From positions 496,001 through 560,000 of the forward strand of contig CAWHJF010000016.1 of the NCBI GenBank assembly GCA_963829575.1: a stretch of 64,000 nucleotides of DNA, read 5' to 3'. Below, in pieces: positions 18,100-26,458 of this stretch. This DNA is from KACC-23026 sp963829575 (GTDB lineage Bacteria; Bacillota; Bacilli; Bacillales; Sporolactobacillaceae). The notes below the pieces were generated by a model. That model was given only the letters and a program-made list of their open reading frames with translations. It searched no databases and had not been told where the DNA came from. The position numbers were made by a program, and so were the translations under genes. Each line of letters begins with the position of its first letter. The stretch's first letter is position 1.

Positions 18100-18894
18100 T
18101 CAATCTCCGTCGATAACATCAAATAAACCACCTAGCACACTGCCTTCCCCTCGTCGTTCTCCGACTGGGTTCTGTGGCATTGCGCTAAATACGCGGCTTG
18201 CCAAACGACTAAATGGAAGGGATTGAACCCAAACGGTTCCCGGCCCTTCTAAGGTTGCAAAAAACAACCCTTCGCCGCCAAACAAAGCTGTTTTAATCCC
18301 CTTAACAAATTGAATGTCGTAGCGAACCCCTCCCGTCATGGCTACCAAACAACCGGTATCCACTCTGAGACGTTCGCCAGGTACTAATTGAACCGACTTG
18401 ATGGTTCCGCCTGCATGAACAAAGGCAAGGCCGTCCCCCTCAAGCTTCTCCATAATAAACCCTTCACCACCAAAAAAGCCAGCCCCTAATTTCCTTTTAA
18501 AATCAATGCCAATGGATACCCCTTTTGCCGCACACAAAAAAGCATCTTTTTGACAAATGATCTTTCCGTTATATTGGCTTAAGTCCATCGGAATAATTTT
18601 ACCAGGATAAGGTGCTGCAAAGGAAACATGGCGTTTTTCATATCCAGTATTTGTAAAAGCAGTCATGAATAGACTTTCTCCAGTTAAAAGACGCCGGCCC
18701 GCCCCCAACATCTTGCCCATAAACCCACCGCTTTGATTGCTGCCATCACCAAAGATGGTTTCCATTTCGATCTGGTCTTCCATCATCATGAGCGCACCCG
18801 CCTCAGCAATGGTTGTTTCAGACGGATCCAACTCAATCTCGACAAACTGCATGTCATCTCCATAAATTTTATAATCTATAGCATGATTATTCAA
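18100..18894 (-). CDS. AIM24/TIGR00266 family protein
   Basis: A 264-residue protein of the AIM24 family, a glycine-rich beta-helix-like fold. Typical motifs are EAGALMMMED, TGESLFMTAFTN and GGEGLFFATLEGPGTVWVQS. Related proteins are common in Bacillales and were named from a yeast mitochondrial protein; no bacterial activity is established as far as I know. There is no signal peptide or membrane segment. It starts with TTG at 18894, with GGGGGAA 5 bp in front. The last 30 residues are Gly/Ser/Arg-rich. It appears monocistronic. Confidence 0.85.
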   Translation of the reverse strand: MNNHAIDYKIYGDDMQFVEIELDPSETTIAEAGALMMMEDQIEMETIFGDGSNQSGGFMGKMLGAGRRLLTGESLFMTAFTNTGYEKRHVSFAAPYPGKIIPMDLSQYNGKIICQKDAFLCAAKGVSIGIDFKRKLGAGFFGGEGFIMEKLEGDGLAFVHAGGTIKSVQLVPGERLRVDTGCLVAMTGGVRYDIQFVKGIKTALFGGEGLFFATLEGPGTVWVQSLPFSRLASRVFSAMPQNPVGERRGEGSVLGGLFDVIDGD

Positions 18895-19063
18895 TACAAT
18901 TCCCCCTAACCAAAGTGGTTGTTTAAATTCTTATACGGTGGAATCATAGAAAGGTTTCTCTTTAATGACATTTAACCAACAGAGGATTTGATTTTGATTA
19001 GAATTTGTCCTGAAAATTAATGACGAAAGCTCCACTTTAATTTGATCCGTTCTTAGTTCAAAT

Positions 19064-19099
19064 AAAAAAGTGCCAACCCCATTTCGGTTGACACTTTTT
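19064..19099 (-). terminator. Terminator of clpE
   Basis: The stem AAAAAGTG-C-CAACC pairs with GGTTG-A-CACTTTTT around a 7-nt loop, 12 bp after the clpE stop. Confidence 0.8.
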
Positions 19100-19110
19100 A
19101 TAAAAATGAC

Positions 19111-21267
19111 TTATTGAATGACTAATTCACCTTCATGCACATCGACTTTGATGGCGGTCACGTGGTCTTTTTCTAATAATACGTCCGCAATCGCATCTTC
19201 AATTCGTTCTTCGATCACACGACGTAACGGACGTGCACCGAAGTCTGGATCATATCCAAGATCTGCTAATTTCTCCTTAGCTTCGGCTGTGACAACAAGC
19301 TCGATCCCTTGAGCTTTGGCTAGTTCTTCAACTTCCACAAGCATGAGATCAACAATTTGAACAAGACTTGTTTTAGAAAGCGCCTCAAATCGCACGATCC
19401 CATCAAATCGGTTTAAGAACTCTGGTCGGAAATAGTTTTTGAGTTCTTCAAGTCCTTCTGAAGACACTTGTGCGCTGGTTTCTTCCGCTGCCCCAAACCC
19501 AACTTTAAACGGCTTAACGGCACCGACACCGGCGTTACTTGTCATAATAATGACGGTATCTTTAAAGCTGACGGTACGACCTTGACTATCTGTCAGACGC
19601 CCATCCTCAAGAATTTGTAGGAACATATGCTGCACATCCGGATGCGCCTTTTCGATTTCATCAAGAAGAATCAAGCTATATGGTTTTCTTCGGACTTGTT
19701 CCGTCAATTGACCCGCGTCTTCATGACCAACGTAGCCTGGAGGAGACCCGATCAATTTGGACACTGAATGCTTCTCCATGTATTCGCTCATATCGAGACG
19801 AATCATGGCCTCTGCGTCGCCAAACAAAACGTTCGCAAGCGTCTTAGAAAGCTCCGTTTTCCCTACACCAGTTGGACCGACGAATAAGAAAGACCCAATT
19901 GGACGATTCTTACGACGGAATCCAGTGCGGTTACGGCGAATCGCTTTCGCCACTTTTTGAACAGCCGCTTCTTGACCAATGACTTGGGCGTTTAAACGCT
20001 CTGGAAGATCGCGCATTTTCTCTTGTTCGTCTCGCTCAAGTCGGCGCACTGGAATCCCTGTTTTTTCCTCAATTAAGAGTTCAATAGTGGTCGTCTCAAC
20101 TTCTGGATGGTCCACTTTCTCAGTAGACGTTTCAAGTTGAGTCTGCAAAGCAAGCTCTTCATCTCTTAATTTAGCTGCCTGTTCATAATCCTCTTGGGCG
20201 GTTGCTTTTGCTTTTTCATCCGCAATTTGTTCTAAGCGGTCTTGAATCTCACTTGTGGACGTTCCACTGTTCGCCAAGTTCACTTTTGAACCTGCTTCAT
20301 CCATTAAGTCAATGGCTTTGTCCGGCAAAAAGCGATCTTGGATATATCGGCTAGAAAGTGTGACACACGCTTCAATTGCCTCATCGGTAAATTCGACTTG
20401 ATGGAACGCCTCATAGCGCGGTTTTAGCCCTTTTAAAATCTCAATAGCCTCAGCCTTACTTGGTTCGTCCACAATGATTGGTTGAAAGCGACGTTCCAAC
20501 GCTGCATCTTTTTCAATTTTTCGGTATTCCTTAAGTGTGGTTGCCCCAATCATTTGAAGCTCACCACGAGCAAGCGCTGGTTTTAAAATATTCCCTGCAT
20601 CACTGGAACCTTCTGCGGACCCTGCGCCAACGAGCTGGTGAATCTCATCAATGAATAAAATGAGATTAGGATTGGCTTGGAGTTCGCTGATTAATTGCTT
20701 CATGCGCTCTTCAAACTGACCTCGAATACCTGTACCGGCAACTAAGGAAGCCACATCTAACAGATACACTTCTTTTTTCTTAAGTTTCGCTGGGACATTC
20801 CCTTCTGTAACGCGCAGGGCTAATCCTTCCGCAATTGCGGTCTTACCCACCCCAGGTTCCCCAATGAGAACTGGGTTGTTTTTGTTTCTACGATTCAATG
20901 TTTCAATCACACGTTCCACTTCTTTGTCTCGGCCAATCACTGGGTCAATCAAGCCATTGCGTGCGGATTGTGACAAGTTCTTTCCTAATTGATCAAGAAG
21001 GCCGCCACCTTGCCCATTCCCCGTTTGAGGATGACCAAACATGGCCCCTTGGCCTTGTGGAGCTTTCGTGTTGTTTGGATTTTGTGCCGCAAATCCTTTG
21101 AAAAAGTCCTCCATGGAAAAGCCGCCGCCTTGATTATATAAAAGTCCTGTTTTATTTTTGACAATTTGGAAACACGATTCGCAGAGATGATACTCTGCTC
21201 GTTGGTGGTTAACTTGTACATTCCAGCCCATAACAGCTTGGTTTTCTTTACAACGATCACATCTCAT
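19111..21267 (-). CDS. clpE: ATP-dependent Clp protease ATPase subunit ClpE
   Basis: A 718-residue HSP100 unfoldase that feeds ClpP during heat or disulfide stress. The N-terminal zinc finger (C3, C6, C29, C32) marks ClpE rather than ClpC. Two AAA+ modules follow: Walker A GEPGVGKTAIAEG in D1 and GPTGVGKTELSK in D2, with a UVR-type coiled coil between them (DYEQAAKLRDEE). It starts at ATG 21267. Two CtsR-type operators lie upstream, matching the known control of clpE by CtsR. It is transcribed alone. Confidence 0.96.
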   Translation of the reverse strand: MRCDRCKENQAVMGWNVQVNHQRAEYHLCESCFQIVKNKTGLLYNQGGGFSMEDFFKGFAAQNPNNTKAPQGQGAMFGHPQTGNGQGGGLLDQLGKNLSQSARNGLIDPVIGRDKEVERVIETLNRRNKNNPVLIGEPGVGKTAIAEGLALRVTEGNVPAKLKKKEVYLLDVASLVAGTGIRGQFEERMKQLISELQANPNLILFIDEIHQLVGAGSAEGSSDAGNILKPALARGELQMIGATTLKEYRKIEKDAALERRFQPIIVDEPSKAEAIEILKGLKPRYEAFHQVEFTDEAIEACVTLSSRYIQDRFLPDKAIDLMDEAGSKVNLANSGTSTSEIQDRLEQIADEKAKATAQEDYEQAAKLRDEELALQTQLETSTEKVDHPEVETTTIELLIEEKTGIPVRRLERDEQEKMRDLPERLNAQVIGQEAAVQKVAKAIRRNRTGFRRKNRPIGSFLFVGPTGVGKTELSKTLANVLFGDAEAMIRLDMSEYMEKHSVSKLIGSPPGYVGHEDAGQLTEQVRRKPYSLILLDEIEKAHPDVQHMFLQILEDGRLTDSQGRTVSFKDTVIIMTSNAGVGAVKPFKVGFGAAEETSAQVSSEGLEELKNYFRPEFLNRFDGIVRFEALSKTSLVQIVDLMLVEVEELAKAQGIELVVTAEAKEKLADLGYDPDFGARPLRRVIEERIEDAIADVLLEKDHVTAIKVDVHEGELVIQ

Positions 21268-21325
21268 TGAAACATTCCTCCTAATAGTTTGTTCATTAAT
21301 TTTTAGTTGAAAGAGTAGTATTAAC

Positions 21326-21342
21326 TTTGACTATCTTTGACC
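21326..21342 (-). promoter_or_regulatory. CtsR operator upstream of clpE
   Basis: On the minus strand this reads GGTCAAA-GAT-AGTCAAA, a perfect match to the CtsR heptad direct repeat (RGTCAAA-N3-RGTCAAA). It lies about 60 bp before clpE. A weak promoter (TTGTGT-N17-TAAAAT) ends just before it. Confidence 0.88.
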
Positions 21343-21454
21343 TTTATTTTAAAAGAAAACTCGGAGCAACACAAGTCATTTGCATTATATAATATGACTA
21401 TAATATCAATAACAAGTTGATCAGAGCAGCTTGGGTCATTAGGTTTGTATCCCT

Positions 21455-21483
21455 ATTATACTTTGACCAATTCTAACTTTCAA
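21455..21483 (-). promoter_or_regulatory. clpE sigma-A promoter with a degenerate CtsR box in the spacer
   Basis: TTGAAA (21478-21483) and TATAAT (21455-21460) are 17 bp apart on the minus strand. The spacer holds AGTTAGA-ATT-GGTCAAA, one perfect and one degenerate CtsR heptad, so bound CtsR would block RNA polymerase. Confidence 0.7.
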
Positions 21484-21543
21484 GAGGTTTGTTTTATTTT
21501 TTTATAAAAAGATAATGATTACCTCTTAATAGTTAATATAAAT

Positions 21544-21580
21544 TAAAAAAGCAGAAATCAGATGGAATCTGACTTCTGCT
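21544..21580 (-). terminator. Terminator of the 113-aa hypothetical gene
   Basis: The stem AGCAGAA-G-TCAGA pairs with TCTGA-T-TTCTGCT and is followed by TTTTTTAATTT on the minus strand. Confidence 0.85.
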
Positions 21581-21596
21581 CTCTATTTTATTAGGG

Positions 21597-21938
21597 TTAA
21601 ATCGGTTGGATGGTGTAGGAGGCGCGATCGTTTTTGAATACCAAGTGGTCTTGGTTCGCTTCAACATCGTGAAGATCGGTAAGCGGCAGATCATAGCGCG
21701 CATACGGAAGGACTGCCTCGCCGCTTTCTTCCACAGTCTCCCCACCACCGACCAATTCGATCGCACGGTTTGCTAAGTAGTCATCTGTATCTCGGGTCAC
21801 TTCCTTTAACCGGACATCGGTTAAATGCAGATAGGCCTGATCCACATTTTCCAACTCTTCCTTTACAACCCGTATTGTTTGACCTTTCCACGTCGCCAAA
21901 AGGTTTTGAATGTCTGCTTCGTTTACAAGTTCGCTCAA
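21597..21938 (-). CDS. Hypothetical protein, 113 aa
   Basis: I do not recognise this protein. It is acidic, soluble and has no Cys, signal peptide or membrane segment. The middle (about 15-45, TIRVVKEELENVDQAYLHLT) suggests alternating beta strands, as in a small barrel. The start is TTG at 21938, with AGAGGTGA 7 bp in front; the nearby ATG is out of frame. It is 63 bp after yunB and has its own terminator, so it is likely the second gene of a yunB transcript. Codon use looks like that of the neighbours. Confidence 0.75.
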   Translation of the reverse strand: MSELVNEADIQNLLATWKGQTIRVVKEELENVDQAYLHLTDVRLKEVTRDTDDYLANRAIELVGGGETVEESGEAVLPYARYDLPLTDLHDVEANQDHLVFKNDRASYTIQPI

Positions 21939-22001
21939 AGTTCATCACCTCTTACTCATTGTGTCCGTTTTATATGGGATTTATGTAAGAGACACCTCGC
22001 T

Positions 22002-22817
22002 TTATGGCTTGGTGGAAGTATGCAATGAACCACTTTTCAACGAAGAAAACAGTTTTGGAACCTCACCGCTGATTGTCGTCTCTGCGATTGGAATGTCTTT
22101 TACAACTGTTATTTTTTTAGTGCGAAACGGTAGGATCAGTTGAACAGTCGTTTTGGCGTGAACATAGAGGGTCACGTGGACGCTATTGATGCCAACCGAT
22201 TGAACGTCTGGTCGGTAATTTGTTGTTAAACTACTCAAAAAGTCAAACCGAACCGGCACTTTGGGTCCCAGGTTTCCTAATAACGCATTATGAGAAACCA
22301 CACCAAGCGGCACGGACACGGATCGTGCCACAGGTTTTTGATGCATTTGAATGATGTGTTTCGCGTTCTGATCAATCGTAATCTGCCCACTGTCTAATGC
22401 ATATAAAAAATCTTCTAAGCGCTGTGTAGTGTCGTGCAAAAACTGAGACATCCCAATGGTATTAACGTTTACAAGCGTCATTTCTCCAGCATTATTGGTT
22501 TTTATATCGAAAAACTCAGAATGAGATTCTTTTGGCGTTTTCTTTAGCATGTCCCCTTGAGTGGCTAGGTCTTTTAACTGTACATTGCTCAGGGCATAAT
22601 TAAACGCATAGGACATCGCCTGCTTGGCTTGAAACTCCGCATAAGTGGTTAAAACAGGCTTTAACGAGCGCGAAGCCATTAAAAAAGCCAAGATGGTGAT
22701 CACTATAAACAAAACAAAACTCAGTCCAAATACGACGCCTTTTGGCCAAGGGGACAAGATTGGATTCTTTCGCACGCCTTTCGGCCGAAACAGTCTTCTT
22801 CGGTGCATAAGCCTCAC
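22002..22817 (-). CDS. yunB: Sporulation protein YunB
   Basis: A 271-residue protein of the YunB family, made in the mother cell in B. subtilis and needed for proper spore formation. The basic N-terminus (about 1-25) is followed by one TM segment (about 26-48), then an extracytoplasmic domain with the family stretch GDMLKK...GEMTLVNVNT and a Thr/Val-rich end. It indicates an endospore former. The upstream region (22818-23873) up to the divergent nadE holds tandem array 2. Confidence 0.87.
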   Translation of the reverse strand: MRLMHRRRLFRPKGVRKNPILSPWPKGVVFGLSFVLFIVITILAFLMASRSLKPVLTTYAEFQAKQAMSYAFNYALSNVQLKDLATQGDMLKKTPKESHSEFFDIKTNNAGEMTLVNVNTIGMSQFLHDTTQRLEDFLYALDSGQITIDQNAKHIIQMHQKPVARSVSVPLGVVSHNALLGNLGPKVPVRFDFLSSLTTNYRPDVQSVGINSVHVTLYVHAKTTVQLILPFRTKKITVVKDIPIAETTISGEVPKLFSSLKSGSLHTSTKP

Positions 22818-22922
22818 CTCACACCATTTATATGCTTGTCATTGACCCATTCATGCTCACCCACCATACGAACACTTCTATTTATTAAGGCGGGCGAGTT
22901 CCCGCAGCTCGTGCACACGCTT

Positions 22923-23766
22923 AGCGGAACCGCGTGTCCCTAATTTTATTTTAGGGACACGTCGTTCCGCTATCTTGCGTCTGAACCCGGTCTCGTCTAA
23001 TTTGCGTCATCCATAGGTCGCTATTGCTCTATTTCTACCCCGTTTTCTCGTCATGTCAGCGGAATAGCGGATGCTCGTCTACCTTTTCTTCTCCATGCAC
23101 CTCTTTTTTATGCATTAACGGAACCTCGTGTCCCTAATTTTATTTTAGGGACACGTCGTTCCGCTATCCTACGTCTGTACCTGGTCTCGTCTAATTTGCG
23201 TCATCCATAGGTCGCTATTGCTCTATTTCTACCCCGTTTTCTCGTCATGTCAGCGGAATAGCGGATGCTCGTCTACCTTTTCTTCTCCATGTCCCTCTTT
23301 TTTATGCATTAACGGAACCTCGTGTCCCTAATTTTATTTTAGGGACACGTCGTTCCGCTATCTTGCGTCTGTACCCGGTCTCGTCTAATTTGCGTCATCC
23401 ATAGGTCGCTATTGCTCTATTTCTACCCCGTTTTCTCGTCATGTCAGCGGAATAGCGGATGCTCGTCTACCTTTTCTTCTCCATGTCCCTCTTTTTTATG
23501 CATTAACGGATGCTCGTGTCCCTAATTTTATTTTAGGGACACGTCGTTCCGCTATCCTACGTCTGTACCTGGTCTCGTCTAATTTGCGTCATCCATAGGT
23601 CGCTATTGCTCTATTTCTACCCCGTTTTCTCGTCATGTCAGCGGAATAGCGGATGCTCGTCTACCTTTTCTTCTCCATGTCCCTCTTTTTTATGCATTAA
23701 CGGATGCTCGTGTCCCTAATTTTATTTTAGGGACACGTCGTTCCGCTATCCTGTGTCTGTACCCGG
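22923..23766. repeat. Tandem array 2: 194 bp unit, five hairpin copies
   Basis: The core CGTGTCCCTAA starts at 22933, 23127, 23321, 23515 and 23709, always 194 bp apart, and units are nearly identical. In each, CGTGTCCCTAA-N7-TTAGGGACACG forms a perfect 11 bp stem. In the first copy the flanks AGCGGAAC and GTTCCGCT extend it by 8 bp after a 2-nt mismatch. The rest of the unit is T/C-rich with AGCGGAATAGCGGATGC. It has no coding potential and fills most of the 1 kb between the 5' ends of yunB and nadE. Confidence 0.92.
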
Positions 23767-23805
23767 GATGTAGGAGTAAACGTGTGCCTTTCCGCCTAAA
23801 TTCCA

Positions 23806-23834
23806 TGTAAAGTTATGTAACACTGGGTTATAAT
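23806..23834 (+). promoter_or_regulatory. Candidate nadE promoter
   Basis: TGTAAA and a perfect TATAAT (23829-23834) are 17 bp apart, 40 bp before the nadE ATG, just outside the end of array 2. Confidence 0.5.
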
Positions 23835-23873
23835 ATAGAAAGAGTCTACATTTGTATTGGAGGTTTTTTTGGG

Positions 23874-24698
23874 ATGCGCGAACAACAACGGAAGATCATT
23901 GAAGCTCTTCATGTTCAACCCTCCATTAACCCTGAGGAGGAAATTCGCAAGAGAATTGATTTTTTAAAGGCCTATACACTTAAAACGAAGGCAAAAGGGT
24001 TTGTTTTAGGGATTAGTTTAGGGCAAGACTCAACGCTCGCCGGGAAGCTTGCGCAAATGGCAGTGGACGAGCTTAATCAAGAACATGGTGGAGGCTATCA
24101 ATTTATAGCGATTCGTCTCCCGCATGGTTCCCAGCAAGATGAAGCGGATTCCAAGTTGGTGTTTGAATTCATTAATCCTAAGAATCCACTTTCTTTCAAC
24201 ATTGAACCGAGCACAAACGCCTTCACAGAAACATTCAACGAAGTCAGTACGGTGCCTTTGAGTGATTTTCAAAAAGGAAACGTCAAAGCACGGTTACGCA
24301 TGATTGCCCAGTATGCATTTGGAGGCATGAATGGGCTTTTAGTGATTGGTACCGACCACGCAGCGGAAGCGATCACCGGATTTTTCACCAAATATGGGGA
24401 TGGTGGTGCGGACCTCTTACCGCTTTCCGGTTTGTCCAAACGCCAAGGGAAAGCCTTACTTAAATTTTTAAACTGTCCAGAACAGTTGTATCTGAAGAAA
24501 CCAACGGCCGATCTTTTAGATGAAAAGCCTCAACAAGCAGACGAAACCGAACTCGGAATTACCTATGATGAAATTGACGATTACTTAGAAGGAAAAGACG
24601 TTACGGACAAAGTGGCCGAGGCGCTCGAGACGCGCTATGCGTTAACCCAGCACAAGCGTGAACTTCCACCTTCACGATTTGATGAGTGGTGGAACTGA
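23874..24698 (+). CDS. nadE: NAD synthetase (ammonia-dependent)
   Basis: A 274-residue enzyme that amidates deamido-NAD using ATP and ammonia, the last step of NAD synthesis. It has no glutaminase domain, as usual for the short Bacillus form. Conserved parts are LPHGSQQDEAD, GNVKARLRMIAQYA, GTDHAAEAITGFFTKYGDGGADLLPLSGL and KKPTADLLDEKPQQADE. The ATP-pyrophosphatase P-loop, normally SGGxDS, reads SLGQDS (Leu49 in place of Gly). GGAGG precedes the ATG at 23874. It is monocistronic or followed by a tiny ORF. Confidence 0.93.
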   Translation: MREQQRKIIEALHVQPSINPEEEIRKRIDFLKAYTLKTKAKGFVLGISLGQDSTLAGKLAQMAVDELNQEHGGGYQFIAIRLPHGSQQDEADSKLVFEFINPKNPLSFNIEPSTNAFTETFNEVSTVPLSDFQKGNVKARLRMIAQYAFGGMNGLLVIGTDHAAEAITGFFTKYGDGGADLLPLSGLSKRQGKALLKFLNCPEQLYLKKPTADLLDEKPQQADETELGITYDEIDDYLEGKDVTDKVAEALETRYALTQHKRELPPSRFDEWWN

Positions 24699-24758
24699 AC
24701 TAACAGGTGAATGAACCCCCTCCCAGATTGGGCATTCTAAGGTTGGGAGGTGTTGCAT

Positions 24759-24905
24759 ATGAAACCTAATGAGCGGATGACCAAGAATCCCCTTCAACCG
24801 GAAAAACAACGTGCCGAAGAGGGAAGCGTTAAAATCAAATCGAGTGTGATTAGTCCGCCAGAACCGACACCACAGCCTAAAGACTATGATTCGATTGAGT
24901 ATTAA
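24759..24905 (+). CDS. Small hypothetical protein, 48 aa
   Basis: The ORF has a strong ribosome site (GGGAGGTG, 6 bp before ATG) and its own terminator 3 bp after the TAA. The product starts MKPNERMTKNP, is rich in Pro, Glu and Lys, and ends PKDYDSIEY. It looks disordered and hydrophilic with no Cys or TM segment. It follows nadE by 60 bp, so it may be cotranscribed. I know no family for it. Translation is inferred from the site and the bracketing terminator. Confidence 0.6.
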   Translation: MKPNERMTKNPLQPEKQRAEEGSVKIKSSVISPPEPTPQPKDYDSIEY

Positions 24906-24908
24906 AAA

Positions 24909-24941
24909 GGATGGAGCATCCCGCTCCATCCCTTTATTTTT
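24909..24941 (+). terminator. Terminator after the 48-aa ORF
   Basis: The stem GGATGGAGC/GCTCCATCC with loop ATCCC is followed by CTTTATTTTT. It also serves as the boundary with the convergent gene ending at 24934. Confidence 0.85.
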
Positions 24942-25329
24942 CTTCCCTTAAAACGTGTTCGCAATACTTCGCACACGACTCGCAAATATAGGAACATTTG
25001 ACCGACATGGGGTCGCTGAACTGCGCGCATTCCTTACTGCAATGCTTGCAGGTGTAGGCACATAATCTTAATAGAGAAGGTGTTAAAAAACTTCCTTTCG
25101 CCGCTTGACTAGATGTAAAATCACAGATGCCTTCACAATCTCTTAAAAGCTTAAGCTGTCTTCTTCGCTGAGTAAGATCTTCTTTATCAAGAAGGTAGGT
25201 AATCATTTCTTTACAATGAGCACTGCACGCATCCAATACTTGAATCAACTGATTTTGAGTTAAATTAGTTTCATATTGTCCGTCTGAACCGAGCCGGTCG
25301 CTCAAGCGCTGCCGTTTAAAATCGTCCAT
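24934..25329 (-). CDS. Cys-rich four-helix-bundle protein (YhjQ/DUF326-like, possible copper binding)
   Basis: A 131-residue protein with Cys pairs spaced along predicted helices: CSAHC, CEGIC, CAYTCKHCSKEC, CSYICESCAKYC. This pattern is that of DUF326/Csp proteins, four-helix bundles that bind copper(I) in the core in characterised relatives. It has no signal peptide, so storage would be in the cytoplasm. It is longer than B. subtilis YhjQ (108 aa) because of a charged N-terminus. GGAGAGG precedes the ATG at 25329. Copper binding here is inference from the family. Confidence 0.75.
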   Translation of the reverse strand: MDDFKRQRLSDRLGSDGQYETNLTQNQLIQVLDACSAHCKEMITYLLDKEDLTQRRRQLKLLRDCEGICDFTSSQAAKGSFLTPSLLRLCAYTCKHCSKECAQFSDPMSVKCSYICESCAKYCEHVLREEK

Positions 25330-25447
25330 CTATTTCGACCTCTCCTCCACTATTTGTCCTTACTAAACTATTCAATAGGGATAGAAGCGTATAGGCATCC
25401 ACTCAAATCAACTGAAAAATCCATATCTGCCTATTGGCAGCGCCAAT

Positions 25448-26377
25448 TCAGTTCCTTTTATTAGTCGTTGTTTCAAATAAAAATTCTGTGAACCATTTTG
25501 TACATTGATAGGCTGCGGTCCATTCGGGATCATGATCTTCAAGCGCCCAACACGCATACAAAGTCGACATGGCCACACCAGCTTTAAGCAACTTAATCTC
25601 ATCCAAACCGAGCGCTTCTTCTATTTTCTTAACACGGAATTTGAGAAGGTCTCTTGGGTTCTCTTTGTTATGTAAGTGATTAATGAAAAAGGATACCGTA
25701 TCGCAATAGCGTGAACCTAAAACACCTTTCGGATCAATAGCGAGCCATCCCCGCTCTGATGAGTAGAGAATATTTTCATGATGAAGATCACCATGAAGCA
25801 GTTCAAGCGGTTCATCTGCCGAAAAAAACTCATTAAAATACATTTCCGCGCGTTCAATGTCTAAAAGGGGAATCGGACCGTTCAAAGTCGCGAACGCCTC
25901 TTTATAACGATCTAACCCCGCGGACCATTGTTTAATCGTTGGAACTCGATGCGATGCACTTTGTGTCGGTCGACGAATTAATCGCCAAACATGAACAAAG
26001 TGCTCAATCACCGCTTCTTCATCATCTAAACGCGAGAGCATAGACCCGGGGTCAAGTTGTTCAAGTAACATTGCCCCTTCTCCATCATCAAAACGAAGCA
26101 GTCGACAACATCCCGCTCCATTATAAGTTTCTAAAGTCCGAGCTTCATTTTGAAAATCAAACCCATGAAGTCCCAATTTTAAAATAATGGGACACTCATG
26201 TCCATCTAACCCTTTTAAAACATAATTATAAGATAAATTCGGAACAGGCGTTAAAGTGTGAAGGTTCCACTTGTTACAGATTCGGTCCACGCGTTCTAAT
26301 AACGTGTTAAGCCAATCCTGCCCCACCGCGCCAAACGCCCCAGTCACCTTTTGCACAAACTCCTCCGCAAGCTTCAT
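25448..26377 (-). CDS. Aminoglycoside/hydroxyurea phosphotransferase family protein
   Basis: A 309-residue kinase-like protein of the APH(6)/hydroxyurea phosphotransferase family. The catalytic loop is HGDLHHENIL and the metal-binding motif IDPKG. The N-lobe Lys is in CPIILKLG. Family members phosphorylate streptomycin, but chromosomal homologues in soil Bacillales often have unknown small-molecule substrates, so resistance should not be assumed. It starts at ATG 26377. It lies downstream of the DedA operon with a weak hairpin between them (26403-26440). Confidence 0.8.
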   Translation of the reverse strand: MKLAEEFVQKVTGAFGAVGQDWLNTLLERVDRICNKWNLHTLTPVPNLSYNYVLKGLDGHECPIILKLGLHGFDFQNEARTLETYNGAGCCRLLRFDDGEGAMLLEQLDPGSMLSRLDDEEAVIEHFVHVWRLIRRPTQSASHRVPTIKQWSAGLDRYKEAFATLNGPIPLLDIERAEMYFNEFFSADEPLELLHGDLHHENILYSSERGWLAIDPKGVLGSRYCDTVSFFINHLHNKENPRDLLKFRVKKIEEALGLDEIKLLKAGVAMSTLYACWALEDHDPEWTAAYQCTKWFTEFLFETTTNKRN

Positions 26378-26458
26378 CTAATCCCTCTATTCTTATAAAT
26401 AAAAAAAACGTCCCCACAAAACCCCCGAGAAACGTTTTTAAATCTATTTAAGTTAGTG

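Noticed and set aside
22923..23766. CRISPR array
   Set aside because: The unit is 194 bp and is repeated in full, with no short repeat alternating with unique spacers, and there are no cas genes. The same holds for the other two arrays.
25448..26377. Acquired aminoglycoside resistance gene
   Set aside because: The gene has chromosomal context, no mobile element and ordinary composition; the family alone does not prove resistance.
26403..26440. Strong terminator after dedA
   Set aside because: Only 8 bp (AAAAACGT/ACGTTTTT) pair around a 20-nt loop, so I do not list it as a terminator.
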